IMG/VR virus record: IMGVR_UViG_3300025508_000032 | Coordinates: 1 to 46,670 of that record | Reading direction: 5' to 3' (one strand) | Source of the DNA: a virus | Length of the DNA: 46,670 nt | Shown: positions 1 through 7,948 of the stretch, piece after piece | How positions within the stretch are numbered: the first letter of the stretch is position 1 | Layout: the number at the start of each line of letters is the position of its first letter | Notes under the pieces: generated by a model | The model's database searches: none | Seen by the model: the letters and a program-made list of their open reading frames with translations, nothing else | Told to the model about the DNA's origin: nothing | Position numbers and translations under genes: made by a program

Positions 1-125
1 TCACGAGAGTTAGCCCGCGATTTTACATTGTTTGGTCGCGTTATCTGTACTTCAAATAACGACCCGCGTGATGGACCACCGAACCAGTCCATTTGCGTTT
101 TAAATTCGTTTATTCTAAATGCCAT
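1..125 (-). CDS. Tail tube or tube-initiator-like protein (gp19/gp54-like), N-terminus only
   Basis: This is the 5' end of a minus-strand gene that runs off the left edge of the window; about 41 codons are visible. The start ATG at 125-123 overlaps the stop of the upstream 207-aa gene by one base (TAATG), so the two are probably translationally coupled. The visible protein begins MAFRINEFKTQM, followed by a GGPSRGSLFEVQI segment. That pattern (short basic helix, then a Gly-Gly-x-x-Arg turn and an LFEV strand) resembles the N-termini of tail tube proteins and of gp54-type tube initiators in T4-like phages. This is a recollection of family style, not an alignment, and the fragment is too short to separate gp19 from gp54. 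Its place beside head- and baseplate-assembly genes fits either. Confidence 0.45.
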   Translation of the reverse strand, partial: MAFRINEFKTQMDWFGGPSRGSLFEVQITRPNNVKSRANSR

Positions 126-748
126 TATTTGCCTCTTGCGATTTTTCTAGAATCCGCATATACTTTCGTTGCTGTAGCTCCAACAAACTTCTGTACTGGT
201 AAGAACAATGCGATATCCCATTCAGCAGGATTTACATACGCAGGCTTTGATCTTATATGTGCACTCAGATAATGTTTAATACAAGGCTGAAATTCTTTGA
301 ATTTGGTAGCGCTGTTTAAAATACTATATGAAGCAGTTAGCTTAGTTGTTTCGTCAAAGTTCTTGTTATTTAGCACTGTGTATAATTGATCCATTAATTT
401 TGCTCGTAAAATCGGTGGTAAATAATGCATGTTGATACCAAGGAATCCACCTTTAGCCTTATTTATTGGAAATATAAGCGGAAATCTATCGTAATATGGT
501 AAAGTATCTTTATGTTTAGGATCATAAGCAAACAAATACATGTTACCTAACTGGAAACTGCTATCTTGCCGGCGTTCATTGTCGCCTGTTAATTCTTTAA
601 TAAGCTTGTCGCCAGACGACCTATTTCTTTGAGTACGACTAACACCTTTAGCTTGATTACGGTACCATTCTCTAGCCGCTTCACTACGTGCCGGTGCGTT
701 TCCAGATCTAATGCCTCTAAGGAGGATGTCGTCAAATATAGCTGCCAT
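125..748 (-). CDS. Conserved hypothetical protein of T4-like marine phages (207 aa)
   Basis: This complete 207-aa minus-strand gene starts directly after the gp4 stop (TAA then ATG with no gap) and ends one base into the next gene. I recognise the style of the protein from T4-like marine phages, where a homologue is usually left as hypothetical, but I cannot assign a function. Visible marks are a basic, Arg-rich N-terminal third (about residues 15-60), a YLFAYDPKHKDTLPYYDRFP segment near residues 71-90, a GGFLGINMHYLPP segment near residues 100-112, and a WDIALFLP motif near residues 177-184. There is no signal peptide or membrane segment. Its tight coupling to gp4 suggests a late role in virion completion or DNA packaging, which is inference from position only. 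Confidence 0.7.
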   Translation of the reverse strand: MAAIFDDILLRGIRSGNAPARSEAAREWYRNQAKGVSRTQRNRSSGDKLIKELTGDNERRQDSSFQLGNMYLFAYDPKHKDTLPYYDRFPLIFPINKAKGGFLGINMHYLPPILRAKLMDQLYTVLNNKNFDETTKLTASYSILNSATKFKEFQPCIKHYLSAHIRSKPAYVNPAEWDIALFLPVQKFVGATATKVYADSRKIARGK

Positions 749-1213
749 TTACTTTATTCCTAATTGATCTTCGGTGTAAATCTGGAAATCCCAGCCACGC
801 GATTTACAAAAAATTGTAGCTGCTTTCCATTTTGCTTCGTTTATTCCCCAAGTTTTAACTTCATTTATGTAAGTTCTTGAGACGCGCCCTTTTGGTGTTT
901 TACTTTTACTTATGTCAGGCGGCTTAGTTTGGTATTTGGGTTTAATTTCAATCATTAATGTTCTTTCACCGCCACCTTTAGCAATTGGTACTCTACTATG
1001 TACTATAACATCTGGATAATATCTATGCCGCTTCCCATCTATTGGAGAATAATACGGAACAACTACTTCTTCAGATTGCCACCAAATAACATCTGGGTGC
1101 ATATCTACATATCTAAAAAACTTAAACTCCCACATAGAACGATAAATAATCTTAGTAGGATCACCTTTATATTTGCTTGGATTTTTAGGTTTAAACCTAC
1201 CGCTATAAGCCAT
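749..1213 (-). CDS. gp4: Head completion protein gp4 (T4 gene 4/50 family)
   Basis: The 154-aa protein begins MAYSGRFKPKNPSKYKGDPT and continues with IIYRSMWEFKFF, which closely follows the opening of T4 gp4 (also called gp50, about 150 aa). In T4 this protein finishes the DNA-filled head so that a tail can join. The pattern of a Trp/Glu-rich segment (WWQSEEVVVPY), a YYPDVIV strand and an IEIKPK strand looks like a PD-(D/E)xK nuclease core: D near residue 68 and E-x-K near residue 89. That fold has been proposed for the family, so activity here is inference. The start at 1213 is preceded on the minus strand by AAGGTG (1225-1220) and, further up, by a minus-strand late promoter box at 1254-1247. 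It is the first gene of a leftward unit. Confidence 0.93.
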   Translation of the reverse strand: MAYSGRFKPKNPSKYKGDPTKIIYRSMWEFKFFRYVDMHPDVIWWQSEEVVVPYYSPIDGKRHRYYPDVIVHSRVPIAKGGGERTLMIEIKPKYQTKPPDISKSKTPKGRVSRTYINEVKTWGINEAKWKAATIFCKSRGWDFQIYTEDQLGIK

Positions 1214-1226
1214 TCATTCACCTTGT

Positions 1227-1234
1227 TATAAATA
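1227..1234 (+). promoter_or_regulatory. T4-type late promoter for the baseplate block
   Basis: The box is an exact TATAAATA, the consensus -10 element of T4 late promoters, which are read by host RNA polymerase carrying the phage sigma-like gp55 and clamp-loaded by gp45. It lies 42 bases before the gp48 start, so the leader would be about 35 bases. It faces the minus-strand box at 1247-1254. Confidence 0.8.
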
Positions 1235-1246
1235 GAAATAATAGAT

Positions 1247-1254
1247 TATTTATA
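1247..1254 (-). promoter_or_regulatory. T4-type late promoter for gp4 and downstream minus-strand genes
   Basis: The plus strand reads TATTTATA, so the minus strand carries an exact TATAAATA pointing left, 34 bases before the gp4 start. The box faces the plus-strand box at 1227-1234 with only 12 bases between them. Both transcripts would therefore start in the same short spacer. Confidence 0.72.
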
Positions 1255-1275
1255 TTCAAAAGGGTAGTTGCAATT

Positions 1276-2346
1276 ATGTCAGGAAATAGACCAGAAGAAG
1301 CTATAGCGGCCGCCGAATATGCTAGCGCGTCGGACGGGAAAGTAATGAGGTTTCCAGATAAGCCGTTTCCTCATAGTATGCTATTAGTTTTTGAAGCGTA
1401 TGATTACAAGAAATTATCTACGGAATATGCAAAGAACTTGTCTGGCACACAAGGAGATAGTGGATGGGGCCCAACAAATAGGCAATCCGGTATTGAATTA
1501 CGCAGTACACAATCTATAGAATTACCTTTCCCAAAACAACTACAAGATGCAACTGGTTTAATTTATAATAATATGAGTCAAGATCCGTTAATAGAAGCAT
1601 CAGTGCGGAAAATGGCAGATTTTGCCCAAGGCCAAGGTAATGCCGCTATTGGTAATATTTCAGGTATATTGCAAGGAATTGGAGGTAGTGCTGCGGCTAG
1701 TTCTGGAATCGGCGGTGGCTTTAATGCTGCCGGCAAGGCAGTAGCCGAGACTGGCGTAACTGATGCTGCTAATGCTGCAATGTATCTATTAAGAAAAACT
1801 ATTCCGCAGGCTGGTTCAGTAAATCTTGCGCTAGGTCAAACACTTAACCCAAGAGAAACAATAGCATTTGAAGGTGTTCAGCTTAAGTCTCACACATTTA
1901 ACTGGGATTTGTTTCCTAGTAATGCACAAGATTCTGCAAGAATACAAGATATTATTAATCAAATGAAAAGATCTGTTTTACCCGTAACACGAGATCTAGG
2001 CGCTGGTGATTTAGCAATTAAAAAAGCTTTCTTAGAATTTCCAAATATGTGTAAAATATATCTTATAGGTGTAGACGCACAATACTTTATGAAATTTAAA
2101 CCTGCTATGGTTACTAATATGACTGTTGACTATGGCGCAGGTGGTAACTTAGCAATTATGCAAGGCGGTCGACCAGCTGGCGTTAATATTTCAATAACAT
2201 TGCAAGAGTTGCAAATTGAAACAGCTAATGACTTTGGTGCAGTATCACCAACACCAATGGAAGGTAGATCTTTTGAAGAAACAAATGTAGACGCAAGCCT
2301 CAGTGGCGGTGCAAGTCAATTTTCGAATGGAACACAAAACGCATGA
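1276..2346 (+). CDS. gp48: Baseplate tail tube cap, gp48-like
   Basis: The 356-aa length is close to T4 gp48 (364 aa), which sits on the central baseplate and, with gp54, starts tail tube growth. The C-terminal half carries the family's recognisable run: NPRETIAFEGVQLKSHTFNWDLFPSN-type sequence at about residues 192-217, then a helix with IQDIINQMKR, then an FLEFPNMCKIYLIG strand and a SITLQELQIET strand. The middle (about residues 105-165) is rich in Gly and Ala and probably flexible. It is the first gene of the rightward block, downstream of the late promoter at 1227-1234, and its TGA overlaps the ATG of gp53 by four bases. A gp54-like identity cannot be wholly excluded because gp48 and gp54 share a fold. 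Confidence 0.82.
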   Translation: MSGNRPEEAIAAAEYASASDGKVMRFPDKPFPHSMLLVFEAYDYKKLSTEYAKNLSGTQGDSGWGPTNRQSGIELRSTQSIELPFPKQLQDATGLIYNNMSQDPLIEASVRKMADFAQGQGNAAIGNISGILQGIGGSAAASSGIGGGFNAAGKAVAETGVTDAANAAMYLLRKTIPQAGSVNLALGQTLNPRETIAFEGVQLKSHTFNWDLFPSNAQDSARIQDIINQMKRSVLPVTRDLGAGDLAIKKAFLEFPNMCKIYLIGVDAQYFMKFKPAMVTNMTVDYGAGGNLAIMQGGRPAGVNISITLQELQIETANDFGAVSPTPMEGRSFEETNVDASLSGGASQFSNGTQNA

Positions 2347-2714
2347 AGTATTTTGAAAATTTCCCAACAATAGAATATGAAGGCCAACAGGTAAAAGACA
2401 TCACTCGTAGAAATTCTTTTACATCTTTTGTTACTTCTAATCCTATGCTATATTTGCCTTATACGGTAAAAGAAGGTTATAAGCCTGAAGATGTAGCAAA
2501 CGCGTATTATGGATCTACTGATTTTACGTGGCTCGTATGCATGTCAAATAATATCATTGATCCTTATCATCAATGGCCAATGTCTGAATCAATTTTTAAT
2601 GCTTACTTAGTAGAAAAATACGGTGAGGTATCTGGTCGCGTTGGTGACGAAGTTGTCGAATGGACACAAGAAGATAATGGTGACAATATCATCTATTATT
2701 ATAGAGAGGTTTAA
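2343..2714 (+). CDS. gp53: Baseplate wedge subunit gp53
   Basis: The 123-aa protein has the opening typical of gp53 in T4-like phages: MKYFENFPTIEYEG, then DITRR, and a LysM-like core with YTVKEGYKPEDVANAYYGS and WLVCMSNNIIDPYHQWPM (about residues 41-79). In T4, gp53 (196 aa) clamps neighbouring wedges together when the baseplate closes. This copy is shorter and lacks most of the C-terminal part. Its ATG overlaps the gp48 stop (ATGA), so it is probably made by coupled translation, and gp48 and gp53 would be supplied together for baseplate assembly. Confidence 0.9.
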   Translation: MKYFENFPTIEYEGQQVKDITRRNSFTSFVTSNPMLYLPYTVKEGYKPEDVANAYYGSTDFTWLVCMSNNIIDPYHQWPMSESIFNAYLVEKYGEVSGRVGDEVVEWTQEDNGDNIIYYYREV

Positions 2715-2717
2715 TAA

Positions 2718-2972
2718 ATGGCTGTAGATATAATTAAACTAGCGCCAGAATCGTTTCAAACAATTTATCTTCGAAAAGAAGATCGTATTATCTTGCGCAC
2801 AGAACAAGGTCGTAAAATTATTATCAAACGTATTATTCCTTCTGAGTGGAAAGAATGGAAAGTTTATGATCAAGAACTTGCAGAGAATGAAAATAAAAAA
2901 GAAATCTTCTTGGTAGATAGAGGATATTTACCTCTTATCACAAATGAATTCTCTAGAAAAATAAGAACCTAA
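2718..2972 (+). CDS. Small hypothetical protein between gp53 and the hub gene (84 aa)
   Basis: I do not recognise this protein. It is 84 aa, highly charged, with a pattern of short strands (FQTIYLRKEDRIILRTEQ, KIIIKRIIP) ahead of a Trp-containing EWKEWKVYDQEL segment and a final LVDRGYLPLITNEF. It has no signal peptide, no membrane segment and no cysteines. It starts three bases after gp53 and its stop shares a base with the next start (TAATG), so it is firmly part of the baseplate unit and is very likely expressed. A small baseplate or assembly-helper protein is plausible from position alone. Confidence 0.75.
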   Translation: MAVDIIKLAPESFQTIYLRKEDRIILRTEQGRKIIIKRIIPSEWKEWKVYDQELAENENKKEIFLVDRGYLPLITNEFSRKIRT

Positions 2973-4423
2973 TGGCTGATTTTAACCCAACATCCATCGA
3001 AATAATTAAAGCAGAACTTATTTCGTATGACGAGAAAACTAAACGAGATATTTCTTCAAACTATATTTATGGTTTTGAAATTGTTCAGTCTATGGATGCC
3101 GTTGCTTACAGCGGGACGCTTAACGTTCTTGATAGCTCAGGTATACTAGAAGGCATGCCTATACGCGGTGAAGAAACTTTAAACTTCTGGATAGAAGGTA
3201 TGGATTTTAACACAAAGGTTAAAATTTCTGCTATTATCCATAAAGTTACTGATATCACACCGAGTGCAAACTCAAATAGTGTAACTTATACACTGCATTT
3301 TGTTTCTAAGCATTCATTTAAAGCTAGTACTAAAAAGGTTCTTACATCTTTTAATAGTACGCCAAGTGTAATGGCTCGAGATATTTTTAAAGAAAACTTT
3401 GCTAAATTGGGAATTGGTTCTGTTAACGACAAAGATAGTATAAAGGATAAATTAACTCTTCCTTATCTTTCTACTAGTTATCCTCTTATTAAAGAAGGCG
3501 ATACTCGTAATGAGCCGGATAGATTTTTTATTGTTCAGCCAGCTACTAATCAAACGCGTGTTATTATTCCTGACTTAAGTCCTACTGAATCAATGTTTTT
3601 TGTAGCTGCTCGAGCCTTTAATGCTAAAGCACCATCACAAACATTTAGATTCTTTGAAACATTAGAAAACTTTTATTTTTGTACAGATGAGTATTTTATT
3701 AAAAAGGCAAATAATGTTGAAAGCAGAATACTAAACTTATTTTATGCCCCGGCAGTAGATTTAGATGCGAAAAACGTAGCAGCCCAGTTTGATAGAATTG
3801 AAGACTTACATATTCTATCTAAAGGTATCGATACATCTGATGATTTATTTTCGGGTGCGTACACAAATGAAGTTGTTGAAATTGATTTTGTTAGAAGAAG
3901 ATTTGATATTAGTAAGTTCAATTACGATAATGCGGCTTACATCGATATGTCTGGTACGACAAGATCTATAGCTGATAATCCTCATACTGAAAGTTTTAGA
4001 AAAGCAACGTTTACTGATGCTAATGCTAGAAGATTTATGGTGTTTAAAAATTACACAAGTTTAGGTCAAGCAGATTCTGCGCTTTTGCCAAATCAGCATC
4101 TTCCTGAAATTGTTCATAATAGAGTTTCGTATTATCACCACTTAAACAATACTTCTTTAGTGGCAGTTATGAAAGGTAGATTAGATATTAGACCTGGAAT
4201 GCTCGTAAGTTTAGATATTAAAACTCTTGATTTTGTAAACCCCAACATTGTTCAAAATGCTTCACTGGCCGGCCGATATTTAGTGCAGCAAACTGTGCAT
4301 GTTATGGACGACCAAGGTACTTTAAACACAACATTAAAACTCGCCAAATTTGACTGGAGTGGCAGTAAACAGATTGCGTCTATTGAGACTGCAGATATAC
4401 CTAATGGAGACGCGTATGTTTGA
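2972..4423 (+). CDS. Baseplate hub protein, gp27-like (inferred)
   Basis: The 483-aa protein lies immediately before gp5 and overlaps it by eight bases. In T4 the gp5 spike sits in a trimer of gp27 (391 aa), a torus related to the first domain of VgrG. Consistent features are an N-terminal beta-rich half with NYIYGFEIVQSMDAVAYSGT and an ILEGMPIRGEETLNFWIEG segment (about residues 30-75), a middle DRFFIVQP plus LSPTESMFFVAARAFN region (about residues 182-215), and a late RLDIRPGMLVSLDI strand pair with LAGRYLVQQTVHVMDD (about residues 405-448). The last is the usual shape of the closing beta-barrel in gp27/gpD-type hub proteins. I rely on position and on this general pattern, so the name is an inference; a plain tail protein of unknown class is the alternative. 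Confidence 0.62.
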   Translation: MADFNPTSIEIIKAELISYDEKTKRDISSNYIYGFEIVQSMDAVAYSGTLNVLDSSGILEGMPIRGEETLNFWIEGMDFNTKVKISAIIHKVTDITPSANSNSVTYTLHFVSKHSFKASTKKVLTSFNSTPSVMARDIFKENFAKLGIGSVNDKDSIKDKLTLPYLSTSYPLIKEGDTRNEPDRFFIVQPATNQTRVIIPDLSPTESMFFVAARAFNAKAPSQTFRFFETLENFYFCTDEYFIKKANNVESRILNLFYAPAVDLDAKNVAAQFDRIEDLHILSKGIDTSDDLFSGAYTNEVVEIDFVRRRFDISKFNYDNAAYIDMSGTTRSIADNPHTESFRKATFTDANARRFMVFKNYTSLGQADSALLPNQHLPEIVHNRVSYYHHLNNTSLVAVMKGRLDIRPGMLVSLDIKTLDFVNPNIVQNASLAGRYLVQQTVHVMDDQGTLNTTLKLAKFDWSGSKQIASIETADIPNGDAYV

Positions 4424-6356
4424 TCACGGAGTAGGAATTAGAAATCCGTTATTTTTTGTTGGTGTAATAGAAAATAACGTTGACGCAAGATTAGAAGGTC
4501 GTGTGCAAGTACGAGCATTTGGTATTCATGGCACGTTAGACCAGGTTCCTACTGATATGCTTCCTTGGGCTATTGTTGCTCAGGGCGGATACGATCCAAA
4601 TGTAGTACCAAAAGTAAATTCTTGGGTTTATGGAATGTTTCTTGATGGGCGTGATGCTCAACAACCAATGATCCTTGGTCTTATTCCAACACAATTTGTA
4701 GATCCACTTAATCCTACTAAAACTGGGTGGGGTGTTGTGCCTGATAAAGACGGCGATTTGGTAGCCCAAGGTTCAGCACCAAATGATGCAGGTCAACCGC
4801 AGAATTCAAGACTATCGCGCGGCGAATATATCCAAGAAACTCATGTTCTGCAACAAGAAATGGGTCGTGCTGTTGATGTGCCAATTGGTGGAACTGAAGA
4901 ATCTTGGGATGAACCTGCACCAGCTTATCAGGCACAATACCCGCATAATAGAGTTATTGAAACCGCGGCACACAGTATCGAATTAGATGATACTCCTGGC
5001 GCTGAAAGAATTATGATTCATCATAAGTCTGGATCGTTTATTCAAATAGATTCTCGAGGTACCACAACTACGAAATCTGTTTCTGACAAATATGATGTTA
5101 TGGATAGAAAACAACATGTAGTAGTTGGCGGTATGAGTACTGTTACTATTTTAGGTAATAGCTATGTGTATGTTAAAGGTAATAAAGTTGAAGAAATTGA
5201 AGGTGATTTAAAAACATTAGTTCATGGCAACCATATGTTATCTGTTGGCGGCCAATCTACACATATCGCAGGTGAACAAGTTCAAATTCGTGCAGGTGAT
5301 GTTAAAGTTGAAGCTAATGTTGGTACAATGTCTATTAATGCTGCTAAAGAATTACAAGTAGAATCTGGTGATGGCGCTTACTTTAAGTCTGAAAAAGTTT
5401 GGATTCAAGCAACAGATACTTTGAATATTTTTGGTGATAAAATTAATATGCAAGGTACTACTGATTTTAATATTAAAGGCGACACTGTATTAAAAGTAGG
5501 ATCTAATGGATTACTTCACCTTGATGCTGCAACTGTTAATATTGATGATTTTGTAAGTATGGCAAACGGCGGCGCGGTAGCTCCAGGTAATGCTGAAGAG
5601 TCAATAAGTGCAGACAAGGTTGAAGCACCAGAGCCAGTTGCTAAATCAACTTCTATTGTATCGCTATATCAGCCAGGTTCTATCGGTAGTTCGGGTGTTT
5701 CATCTAGAGATCATGGCGGTGATGGTTCAACATCTTCATCAGCAACCATTAGTTCTGTTAGTGCTGCTACACAAACTGCAGCAACACCACTACTTGATTT
5801 TATTGGTAATAAAGAATCTCAAGGATACGATGATATATCTGGCTTAGTTTCGCAATATAGATATCCAGGTAAAAGTCTTACTTCTATGACTATACAAGAA
5901 GTTCTTGATTGGCAAGAAAGTATTGATAGATTCCAGCTTTCAGAAGCTTCTGGCAGATATCAAATTATGGAAGATACACTTCGTGGCTATAATAATGACT
6001 CAGCTACTGGTCCAGGAAATCCTTTATATACAAGGGCTGGCTTAAGTGGTGGTTCAATGTTTAGCCCAGAAAATCAAGATAAACTGGCCATTGTTCTTCT
6101 TGAGCAAAGAGGCCTAAATAGATTCCTAACCGGTGAAATTACAAGAGAAGATTTCGCGAATAATCTCGCCAGTGAATGGGCATCTTTACCATTAGTATCT
6201 GGCCCTAACACTGGTAGGAGCAAATATTCTGGTGATCGAGCTGGCAATGTTGCATTAACCACTGTTCAAGAATTCTTAAATGCTATTGATGCGGTTAAAT
6301 CATCTTACTCTGCTCCTCCGGGCGATCCAACTAATACTACAGAAGGACCACAATAA
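4416..6356 (+). CDS. gp5: Baseplate hub spike gp5 with C-terminal lambda-R-type muralytic domain
   Basis: I place the start at the ATG at 4416, giving 646 aa; GGAG lies seven bases before it, and the family opens with a GIRNPLFFVGVIEN-type strand. An upstream in-frame ATG at 4350 would add 22 atypical residues inside the hub gene. Residues 1-100 form the OB-fold region (RVQVRAFGIHG, ILGLIP). Residues about 185-385 carry short repeated strands (VYVKGNKVEEIEGD, MSINAAKELQVESG) expected of the triple beta-helix needle. A Ser/Ala linker follows (about 410-455). Residues 457-627 match the lambda endolysin R type of lytic transglycosylase: E467 in GNKESQGYD, SGRYQ at 512-516, PENQDKLA, and EWASLP at 587-592. 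In T4 gp5 the lysozyme lies between OB-fold and needle and is a different family. Confidence 0.88.
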   Translation: MFDHGVGIRNPLFFVGVIENNVDARLEGRVQVRAFGIHGTLDQVPTDMLPWAIVAQGGYDPNVVPKVNSWVYGMFLDGRDAQQPMILGLIPTQFVDPLNPTKTGWGVVPDKDGDLVAQGSAPNDAGQPQNSRLSRGEYIQETHVLQQEMGRAVDVPIGGTEESWDEPAPAYQAQYPHNRVIETAAHSIELDDTPGAERIMIHHKSGSFIQIDSRGTTTTKSVSDKYDVMDRKQHVVVGGMSTVTILGNSYVYVKGNKVEEIEGDLKTLVHGNHMLSVGGQSTHIAGEQVQIRAGDVKVEANVGTMSINAAKELQVESGDGAYFKSEKVWIQATDTLNIFGDKINMQGTTDFNIKGDTVLKVGSNGLLHLDAATVNIDDFVSMANGGAVAPGNAEESISADKVEAPEPVAKSTSIVSLYQPGSIGSSGVSSRDHGGDGSTSSSATISSVSAATQTAATPLLDFIGNKESQGYDDISGLVSQYRYPGKSLTSMTIQEVLDWQESIDRFQLSEASGRYQIMEDTLRGYNNDSATGPGNPLYTRAGLSGGSMFSPENQDKLAIVLLEQRGLNRFLTGEITREDFANNLASEWASLPLVSGPNTGRSKYSGDRAGNVALTTVQEFLNAIDAVKSSYSAPPGDPTNTTEGPQ

Positions 6357-7945
6357 TGGCGTGTACATGCAGACCCGGCAAAGAGCTTTGTAGAAGTTGT
6401 TTAAATAAAACAACTACGCCTTATGTTGGTAATACAGTTAATGGTAATGGGGAATATACTACTCACCAGATTAATGTATTCCAAGCCCAATTTGAAAAGA
6501 CTATTGCTGCTGATGTAGAAAAAAATCCATTATCAGCAGCAGTTAATAAACACGGAAGTCAAAGCTTTTATAACGCTGTTGATAAAATCAATACTGATTT
6601 CTTAAAAAGAGATTTCATTGTTGAAAAATTGCCAGACTATACGGTTCTCGCAAAAAGACTAAAATACGGCGATATTACAGCATTAGAATTTGCTTCATTT
6701 ATGAAAGATAGTAATTACACACCTTCTACTGTTCTTGTATCTGCTAATGCAAACGGGCCAAGATTTCTAAATGAGTTAGAAGCTTATTACAATGGGGATT
6801 TTTCAGATAGTGTCTTAGGTGGATTTTGTTCTTTGTTCGAAAATATTTTTGGAGCAATAGACGGATTCTTTGACTTGATTGGTTCTGTTGGAGCTCTTGT
6901 TCAAGACTTCTTTAATTTTCTCAGTAAAATCAGAAATATAAAAGATCCTCTTCAAGCAATATTTGATGCTATTAAAGTAAAAGCTTTACTTGATTCTATC
7001 ATAGATAAGATTACTGAAACAATCAGAAAGACGATTACTGCAGTTTGTATGTCAATTGCAAACTTTAATGTTGAAGCAATTACAGGTCCAGTTACTACTC
7101 CAGTTCAGACAAACATTGTGGGTAAGATGGAAGATAAGAAAACCGCACTTCAATCAATATGCGGACCAGAAAATTCTAAAAAGATTGTAGATAAAATAAA
7201 AGCGCTAATTAGTTATGCCGTAGGATTATTTTCAAATCCCTCTTTAGAAGAAATACAATTCTTAATTGCTCGGTTATGTGCTTTAGCAACTGGCATCGAA
7301 GGGTTAATCAAAGGTTTGAAAAGCCCTCTTGATGATTTTGCTAATAGATATGACGAAGTGTTTAATACAATTTCAAATGCTTCAGCGCGTATAAGTGGTG
7401 AAGCAATTAGAGCTGGCGCAATCAGACCTTCTGAAGAGAACAGACAAGAACAGATAAATAACGCTAAAGTAGTATGGGAAAAAGCTGGAAACATCGCACT
7501 GCCGACGCCAGAAGAATATAAAAATCTTCCTAAGTGGGATGCACTACAAGCTAATACTGATACGAGATTAAAGATTCAAGGTGGATGGGTTACTAAAATG
7601 ACCCCTGCTCGCGAAGGCTGGGAAATGCTCGATAAAGATGTACGAGTTTTAATTATGCGGATTCAAGCTGCAGCTAAAGAAGCTGGTATTACTAGCAGTT
7701 ATCTTTACTTAAATAGTGGTTATAGAAACACAGCTTATAATACAGCTGTTGATGGCGCAAAATCATCTATGCACTTAAGCGGAAAAGCTGCGGATTTGAC
7801 GTGGAACGGGTTTAGAGGAAGAAGTATCGAAGTGGATAGGTTTGTTATTCTTGCCAGAAGTCTCGGCTTCAGAGGGATAGGATTATATGATGGATTTATA
7901 CACTTAGACGTCGGTAGTGAAAGACAATGGGACAAGAGGAGCTAG
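6356..7945 (+). CDS. Baseplate-associated M15-type peptidase protein with N-terminal Cys cluster
   Basis: The 529-aa protein starts on the last base of the gp5 stop codon (TAATG). Residues about 440-525 look like a zinc D-Ala-D-Ala carboxypeptidase-type domain (M15): SGYRN at 454-458, then H473 and D480 in MHLSGKAADL, and H516 in LYDGFIHLDVG, giving the expected His-Asp-His zinc set. The role would be cutting peptide cross-links of peptidoglycan during infection. The N-terminus has four cysteines in the pattern C3-x-C5-x6-C12-xx-C15, a likely metal site. The middle (about residues 150-350) is helical and rich in hydrophobic residues (VLGGFCSLFENIFGAIDGFF), possibly an amphipathic or membrane-interacting stretch. 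Its place between gp5 and gp25 makes it a candidate tip or tape-associated virion protein; an endolysin is less likely here. Confidence 0.78.
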   Translation: MACTCRPGKELCRSCLNKTTTPYVGNTVNGNGEYTTHQINVFQAQFEKTIAADVEKNPLSAAVNKHGSQSFYNAVDKINTDFLKRDFIVEKLPDYTVLAKRLKYGDITALEFASFMKDSNYTPSTVLVSANANGPRFLNELEAYYNGDFSDSVLGGFCSLFENIFGAIDGFFDLIGSVGALVQDFFNFLSKIRNIKDPLQAIFDAIKVKALLDSIIDKITETIRKTITAVCMSIANFNVEAITGPVTTPVQTNIVGKMEDKKTALQSICGPENSKKIVDKIKALISYAVGLFSNPSLEEIQFLIARLCALATGIEGLIKGLKSPLDDFANRYDEVFNTISNASARISGEAIRAGAIRPSEENRQEQINNAKVVWEKAGNIALPTPEEYKNLPKWDALQANTDTRLKIQGGWVTKMTPAREGWEMLDKDVRVLIMRIQAAAKEAGITSSYLYLNSGYRNTAYNTAVDGAKSSMHLSGKAADLTWNGFRGRSIEVDRFVILARSLGFRGIGLYDGFIHLDVGSERQWDKRS

Positions 7946-7948
7946 TAA

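Noticed and set aside
998-1231. Plus-strand 77-codon frame opposite gp4
   Set aside because: It is the antisense of a well-supported gp4 gene and has no ribosome site.
4350-4415. Upstream ATG start for gp5
   Set aside because: It would add 22 residues that look unlike the family, lies 74 bases inside the hub gene, and the ATG at 4416 has GGAG at good spacing.
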